Source of the DNA: Bacillota bacterium
GTDB lineage: Bacteria > Bacillota > Clostridia > Christensenellales > CAG-138
NCBI GenBank assembly: GCA_023451115.1
Contig: JAEXFV010000186.1
Coordinates: 1 to 17,508 of the forward strand
DNA length: 17,508 nt
Direction: 5' to 3'
This document shows, piece by piece, positions 13,881 to 17,508 of the stretch. Below the pieces are notes generated by a model. It was not told where the DNA came from, ran no database searches, and was given only the letters and a program-made list of their open reading frames with translations. Position 1 is the stretch's first letter. Each line of letters opens with the position of its first letter. The position numbers and the translations under genes are program-made.

Positions 13881-13899
13881 TTTTAAGGAGGCTTTTACT

Positions 13900-14130
13900 A
13901 TGGGCTGCTTCAACAATAACAATGGTTGCGATAGCTGCTGGTGGATTATTATCCTGTTGCTCTTGTGCGGTGGCTGCGGCGATAGCTGCGGCGGCTTGGG
14001 CCGCAGCGGCAATGGCTGTGGAAACGACAGCTGCTGGATTATTATCCTGTTGCTCCTGTGCGGCTGCTTCAACGGCTCCAGCTGCCCCAGCACGGTGGAT
14101 AACTGCGGTTGCGGGTGTGGCTGCAACTAA
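13900..14130 (+). CDS. Cysteine-rich small protein with an internal duplication
   Basis: The 76-residue peptide has 15 cysteines. It contains two copies of a unit made of Asp-Ser-Cys-Trp, a seven-residue hydrophobic core IIILLLL, then Cys-Gly-rich sequence: DSCWWIIILLLLCGGC (11-26) and NDSCWIIILLLLCGCF (42-57). The tail is CGCGCGCN. ATG 13900 is chosen because AAGGAGG (13885-13891) lies eight bases upstream; an upstream in-frame start at 13849 has none. The layout resembles small clostridial proteins often labelled 'chorion class high-cysteine' proteins, and spore-coat-like peptides, but no function is established. The hydrophobic cores are short for membrane spans; disulfide cross-linking or metal binding is possible. 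It has its own strong terminator and is a separate transcription unit. Confidence 0.75.
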   Translation: MGCFNNNNGCDSCWWIIILLLLCGGCGDSCGGLGRSGNGCGNDSCWIIILLLLCGCFNGSSCPSTVDNCGCGCGCN

Positions 14131-14144
14131 TGCATAACCCGGTG

Positions 14145-14179
14145 GAGGGAAGCGCCTGCGCTTCCCTTCATTTTTTTTT
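14145..14179 (+). terminator. Terminator of the cysteine-rich peptide gene
   Basis: GGGAAGCG (14147-14154), loop CCTG, then CGCTTCCC (14159-14166), followed by a run of nine T (14171-14179). Confidence 0.92.
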
Positions 14180-14237
14180 GGAAAGATGATATACTGAACA
14201 CCGTCAGATTATCAGGGAAGGACAAACGAGGAGCAAG

Positions 14238-15365
14238 ATGGAGCAGGGTAACAGGCGGGTTGTAGTTGGGATGTCCGGGGGGGTAGACAGCGCTGTGGCA
14301 GCTTTGCTGCTCAAACAGCAGGGCTTTGATGTGGTGGGCGTTTTCATGAAGAATTGGGAGGAAGAAGAAGCGGATGGCGTATGCACCGCTGCTCAGGATT
14401 ATGAAGACGTGCGCCATGTTTGCAATGTGATTGGCATCCCGTATTATACCGTGAATTTTGCAAAACAATATAAGGACAGGGTGTTCTCCTATTTTTTGGA
14501 CGAATACCGGGCTGGCCGCACGCCTAATCCGGATGTGCTGTGCAATTGCGAGATTAAATTCAAAGCGTTTTTGGATTTGGCCATGACAACAGGCGCTTGG
14601 GCGATGGCTACAGGCCACTATGCCAGGCTGGATAAATCCCAAGGCAGGGTGACGCTGCTGCGGGCTCGGGATGCCAATAAGGATCAGACGTATTTTCTTG
14701 CCGGGCTTACCCAGGCCCAGTTAAAAGATGCTCTGTTTCCCATCGGCGAATTGGACAAGCCCCAGGTGCGTTCCATTGCCCGGGAGGCGGGCTTACCCAA
14801 TGCTGCAAAAAAGGACAGCACCGGCGTTTGTTTTATAGGAGAGCGGGATTTTAAACGGTTTTTGATGCAGTTTTTGCCTGCTCAGCCGGGCGATATGGTG
14901 GATATCGACTCTGGACGGGCTGTAGCGCGTCATGACGGGCTGATGTATTATACCCTGGGCCAGCGCAAAGGGCTGGGAATTGGCGGGCGAAATTATGGCA
15001 CCGGGGAAAGCTGGTTTGTGGTGGGGAAGGATTTGGAGCACAACCGGCTACTGGTGCAGCAAGGGGAGCAGGATGAGCTGTTTTCCCTGGGGCTTACGGC
15101 AAATCGTGTGAACTGGATTGCTGGGGAAGCCCCAGCTGTTCCGGGAACCGAATTTACCTGCACAGCAAAGTTCCGTTATCGGCAAAGCGATCAGCCGGTA
15201 ACCGTGCGGGTAGAAGGCCAGGGTGCGCAAGTCGTTTTCCATCAGCCGCAGCGGGCGGTAACCCCGGGACAATGGGTAGTGTTTTATCAGGGAGACGCAT
15301 GTCTGGGAGGCGGCCCTATCGATCAGGTCACGCCCAAAAAGGCAATCCAGGTCTCTCAGCTATAA
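14238..15365 (+). CDS. mnmA: tRNA-specific 2-thiouridylase MnmA
   Basis: The 375-residue enzyme puts sulfur on C2 of the wobble uridine (U34) in tRNA-Lys, -Glu and -Gln, using ATP. The PP-loop is SGGVDS (13-18). The two catalytic cysteines are Cys102 in NPDVLCNCE and Cys198 in STGVCFIGE. TGHYARL (125-131) and GQRKGLGIGG are further family signatures, and a beta-barrel-like C-terminal domain completes the usual length. ATG 14238 has GAGGAG five bases upstream. A TATACT (14190-14195) could be the -10, but the -35 is poor. The cysteine desulfurase that normally supplies the sulfur is not next to it, unlike in many Firmicutes. It stands alone between the peptide gene's terminator and the pgk promoter region. 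Confidence 0.96.
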   Translation: MEQGNRRVVVGMSGGVDSAVAALLLKQQGFDVVGVFMKNWEEEEADGVCTAAQDYEDVRHVCNVIGIPYYTVNFAKQYKDRVFSYFLDEYRAGRTPNPDVLCNCEIKFKAFLDLAMTTGAWAMATGHYARLDKSQGRVTLLRARDANKDQTYFLAGLTQAQLKDALFPIGELDKPQVRSIAREAGLPNAAKKDSTGVCFIGERDFKRFLMQFLPAQPGDMVDIDSGRAVARHDGLMYYTLGQRKGLGIGGRNYGTGESWFVVGKDLEHNRLLVQQGEQDELFSLGLTANRVNWIAGEAPAVPGTEFTCTAKFRYRQSDQPVTVRVEGQGAQVVFHQPQRAVTPGQWVVFYQGDACLGGGPIDQVTPKKAIQVSQL

Positions 15366-15427
15366 GCTAAACTTTTGTCAAACTTGCAAAAAAAACGACA
15401 AAGAATTGCAAAGTAGCCCGAATCCTC

Positions 15428-15455
15428 TTGCAGATATGGGCTGTTGTGGTAAAAT
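15428..15455 (+). promoter_or_regulatory. Candidate promoter of pgk-tpiA
   Basis: TTGCAG (15428-15433), a 16-base spacer and TAAAAT (15450-15455). The predicted leader is about 90 bases and contains the palindrome ATCACGTGAT (15517-15526), a possible regulator site. Upstream is an imperfect TTTGTC/GACAAA inverted repeat (about 15373-15402). Confidence 0.5.
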
Positions 15456-15550
15456 GTTTGAGTATGGAAACCTAAAAAATGCTGGTTTTCGGCAGTTTTT
15501 GATAAAAGAATATGATATCACGTGATTTACAAATTTTGGGAGGTAACACT

Positions 15551-16738
15551 ATGGCAAAGAAGACCGTACAGGACATCGAAGTCAAAGGCAAAAAGGTATT
15601 GGTGCGGGTAGATTTTAACGTGCCCCTGGACGAGGCAGGAAACGTCAGCGACGATAAGCGCATTGTGGCTGCGCTGCCTACCATTTCGTATTTGTTGGAG
15701 CATGGCGCAAAGATCATTCTTTGCTCCCACTTGGGCCGTCCCAAGGGCAAACCGGATCCCAAGTTCTCCCTCCGGCCAGTGGCTGCCAAATTGCAGGAAA
15801 AACTCCCTGGCGTAAAAGTGGCATTTGCGGAAGACACCATTGGCGAAAGCGCCAAAGCTGCCATCTCCAACATGAAGGATGGAGAAATTGTGCTGCTGGA
15901 GAATGTCCGTTTCCATAAGGAAGAGACGGATAATGACCCGGAATTTGCTAAAGAATTGGCATCCTTGGCGGATATATTTGTATCCGATGCGTTCGGCACC
16001 GTACACCGTGCCCATGCCTCCACTGCAGGGGTTGCGGCTTATCTGCCTGCAGTAGCCGGCTTCCTGATTGGCAAAGAGCTTTCCATTATGGGAGAGGCGT
16101 TGGAAAATCCCCAGCGGCCTTTCGTGGCCATACTGGGCGGCGCAAAAGTGGCGGATAAAATCGGCGTAATCAAAAACCTGTTGAGCAAGTGCGATAGCCT
16201 GATCATCGGCGGCGGTATGGCGTACACGTTCTTCAAAGCGCAGGGATACGGCATCGGTGATTCTCTGTTGGATGCGGATAGCCTGGATCTGGCCCGGGAT
16301 CTGATGGCCCAGGCCAAGGAAAAAGGCGTAAACCTGTTGTTGCCTGTAGACACCGTAGTTGCTAAGGAGTTTGCGGCCGATGCGGAGCATAAAACCGTTC
16401 CCTCCAATGAAATCCCGGACGGCTGGATGGGTATGGACATTGGCGAAAAGACGGCCGCTCTGTTTGGCGAAACCATCAAGGCTGCTAAAACTGTGATTTG
16501 GAACGGGCCCATGGGCGTGTTTGAATTCCCTGCTTTTGCACAAGGCACCAAAGCGGTAGCCCAGGCCTGCGCAGAGTGCCAGGGCACCACCATCATTGGC
16601 GGGGGCGATTCCGCTTCTGCTGTGAAGAAATTGGGCTTTGCTTCCAAGATGACCCATATTTCTACTGGCGGCGGCGCTTCCCTGGAGTTCTTGGAAGGCA
16701 AGGTATTGCCCGGCGTTGCGGCCCTGAATGATAAATAA
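15551..16738 (+). CDS. pgk: Phosphoglycerate kinase
   Basis: The 395-residue enzyme transfers phosphate from 1,3-bisphosphoglycerate to ADP in glycolysis. Signatures in order are RVDFNVPLDEAGN (19-31), SHLGRPKGKPDPKFSLRPVA, LLENVRFHKEE, GTVHRAHAST, GGAKVADKIGVI, GGGMAYTFFKAQG, WNGPMGVFEFPAF and the nucleotide-site GGGDSASAVKKLG. The length is normal. ATG 15551 (MAKKTVQD) is chosen for its GGGAGG site. An upstream in-frame ATG at 15512 would add 13 residues, including the ribosome binding site itself, and is rejected. tpiA follows after 13 bases, so the two are translated from one message. Glyceraldehyde-3-phosphate dehydrogenase, often the first gene of such operons, is not upstream here. Confidence 0.98.
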   Translation: MAKKTVQDIEVKGKKVLVRVDFNVPLDEAGNVSDDKRIVAALPTISYLLEHGAKIILCSHLGRPKGKPDPKFSLRPVAAKLQEKLPGVKVAFAEDTIGESAKAAISNMKDGEIVLLENVRFHKEETDNDPEFAKELASLADIFVSDAFGTVHRAHASTAGVAAYLPAVAGFLIGKELSIMGEALENPQRPFVAILGGAKVADKIGVIKNLLSKCDSLIIGGGMAYTFFKAQGYGIGDSLLDADSLDLARDLMAQAKEKGVNLLLPVDTVVAKEFAADAEHKTVPSNEIPDGWMGMDIGEKTAALFGETIKAAKTVIWNGPMGVFEFPAFAQGTKAVAQACAECQGTTIIGGGDSASAVKKLGFASKMTHISTGGGASLEFLEGKVLPGVAALNDK

Positions 16739-16751
16739 GGAGGAAATCCCC

Positions 16752-17498
16752 ATGCGTAAACCCATTATTGCTGGCAACTGGAAAATGAATATGACCCCTT
16801 GTGCGGCCAAGGAACTGGTAGAAGCGTTGATCCCCCTGGTGAAGGATGCGGCCTGTGAAGTTGTGGTTTGCCCCCCTTATGTAGACCTGTGCGCGGTAAA
16901 GCCGTTGCTGGAAGGCACCAACATCAAGCTGGGCGCTCAGAATATTCATTGGGCGGAAAAGGGTGCTTTTACCGGTGAAATCAGTGCGGATATGCTGAAA
17001 GCCTTTGGTGTGGAATATGCTATCATCGGCCATAGTGAACGCCGCCAGTATTTTGGCGAAACCGACGAGAGCGTGAATGCCCGTGCCAAAGCCGCCATCG
17101 CGGCAGGCATTACGCCAATCATCTGTGTAGGCGAAAGCCTGGCCCAGCGGGAAGCCGGAGAAACCGACGGCTTTGTGGCGGGCCAAACGGTGAACGCCCT
17201 GCAGGGCATTCCCGCGGCGGATGTGGAGAAGCTGGTCATCGCCTACGAGCCCATTTGGGCTATTGGCACGGGAAAAACCGCAACCAAGGAACAGGCCAAC
17301 GAAACCATCGGCGTGATCCGCGGCGCAATTGCCAAAGCGTATGGCCAGGAAGTGGCCGATAAGGTCCGCATTCAGTACGGCGGCAGCATGAATCCCAAAA
17401 ACGCTTCTGAACTGATGGCCATGCCGCAGATCGACGGCGGCCTCATCGGCGGCGCGTCCCTGAAAGCAGAGGATTTCTCCAAAGTAGTGAAGTATTAA
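16752..17498 (+). CDS. tpiA: Triosephosphate isomerase
   Basis: The 248-residue TIM-barrel enzyme interconverts dihydroxyacetone phosphate and glyceraldehyde 3-phosphate. The catalytic residues are Lys11 in AGNWKMN, His94 in IIGHSERR and Glu166 in AYEPIWAIGTGK. The phosphate-gripping loop 6 follows Glu166, and YGGSMNPKNA and GGLIGGASL complete the barrel. ATG 16752 has AAGGAGG spanning the pgk stop, a coupled start; the in-frame ATG at 16728 inside pgk is rejected. An ATG at 17498-17500 overlaps the last base of the stop codon, so another gene probably follows beyond the edge. In many clostridia that would be gpmI, but only about three codons (MDD) are visible. Confidence 0.98.
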   Translation: MRKPIIAGNWKMNMTPCAAKELVEALIPLVKDAACEVVVCPPYVDLCAVKPLLEGTNIKLGAQNIHWAEKGAFTGEISADMLKAFGVEYAIIGHSERRQYFGETDESVNARAKAAIAAGITPIICVGESLAQREAGETDGFVAGQTVNALQGIPAADVEKLVIAYEPIWAIGTGKTATKEQANETIGVIRGAIAKAYGQEVADKVRIQYGGSMNPKNASELMAMPQIDGGLIGGASLKAEDFSKVVKY

Positions 17499-17508
17499 TG
17501 GACGATAC
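17498..17508 (+). CDS. Possible start of the next gene (partial)
   Basis: ATG 17498-17500 overlaps the tpiA stop in a TAATG arrangement and opens M-D-D before the window ends. No clear Shine-Dalgarno site precedes it. By operon context a phosphoglycerate mutase or enolase would be expected, but the sequence is too short to say. Confidence 0.25.

Noticed and set aside
15512..15550. Upstream ATG for pgk
   Set aside because: The extra 13 residues would translate the GGGAGG ribosome binding site; MAKKTVQD at 15551 is the family's normal start.
15527..16810. 427-codon open frame antisense to pgk and tpiA
   Set aside because: It is long only because of codon bias in pgk on the other strand; no family resemblance and no start signal.
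1..17508. CRISPR array, insertion sequence with inverted ends, rRNA
   Set aside because: I saw no regularly spaced repeats, no transposase frame and no rRNA-like sequence on either strand.

Overview
The window looks like a chromosomal segment of a spore-forming, anaerobic-type Firmicute, probably class Clostridia. The reasons are a spoVT gene, aggaggt-type ribosome binding sites, sigma-A promoters matching TTGACA/TATAAT, AsnA and DegV proteins, and a small cysteine-rich peptide of a kind seen in clostridia. I cannot name the species.

Layout. Bases 1-1320 are an AT-richer accessory patch. It holds the tail of one gene, two tiny overlapping ORFs, an 80-residue ORF and a frameshifted phage-like remnant. 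This patch lies on the 3' side of a tRNA-Leu(GAG) gene (minus strand, with its own promoter and terminator), a classic integration position. Then come spoVT (plus) and, convergent to it, a four-gene minus-strand cluster at 7105-2500: SAM methyltransferase, hslO, a TPR protein and a THUMP RNA methylase. Divergent from that cluster is the lysine/diaminopimelate cluster asd-dapA-dapB (7282-10473), closed by two hairpins. A lone extended SDR gene follows, then a minus-strand degV-asnA pair with which it shares a bidirectional terminator. Next are a cysteine-rich 76-residue peptide gene, mnmA, and the glycolytic pair pgk-tpiA, which runs to the right edge.

How the genes work together. asd, dapA and dapB carry out three consecutive steps from aspartyl phosphate toward diaminopimelate and lysine. 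The dapB product is unusual: a complete dihydrodipicolinate reductase fused to an aspartokinase-type pair of ACT regulatory domains. asnA draws on the same aspartate pool to make asparagine. pgk and tpiA are glycolytic neighbours. The 7105-2500 cluster combines two methyltransferases with a redox chaperone.

Most of the window is ordinary core genome. The parts most worth a second look are the DapB-ACT fusion, the internally duplicated cysteine-rich peptide, and an in-frame TGA inside a small zinc-ribbon-like ORF (220-453) with a SECIS-like hairpin right after it. Also of interest are an orphan palindrome cluster at 1331-1375 and a probable leaderless transcript for the methyltransferase gene.
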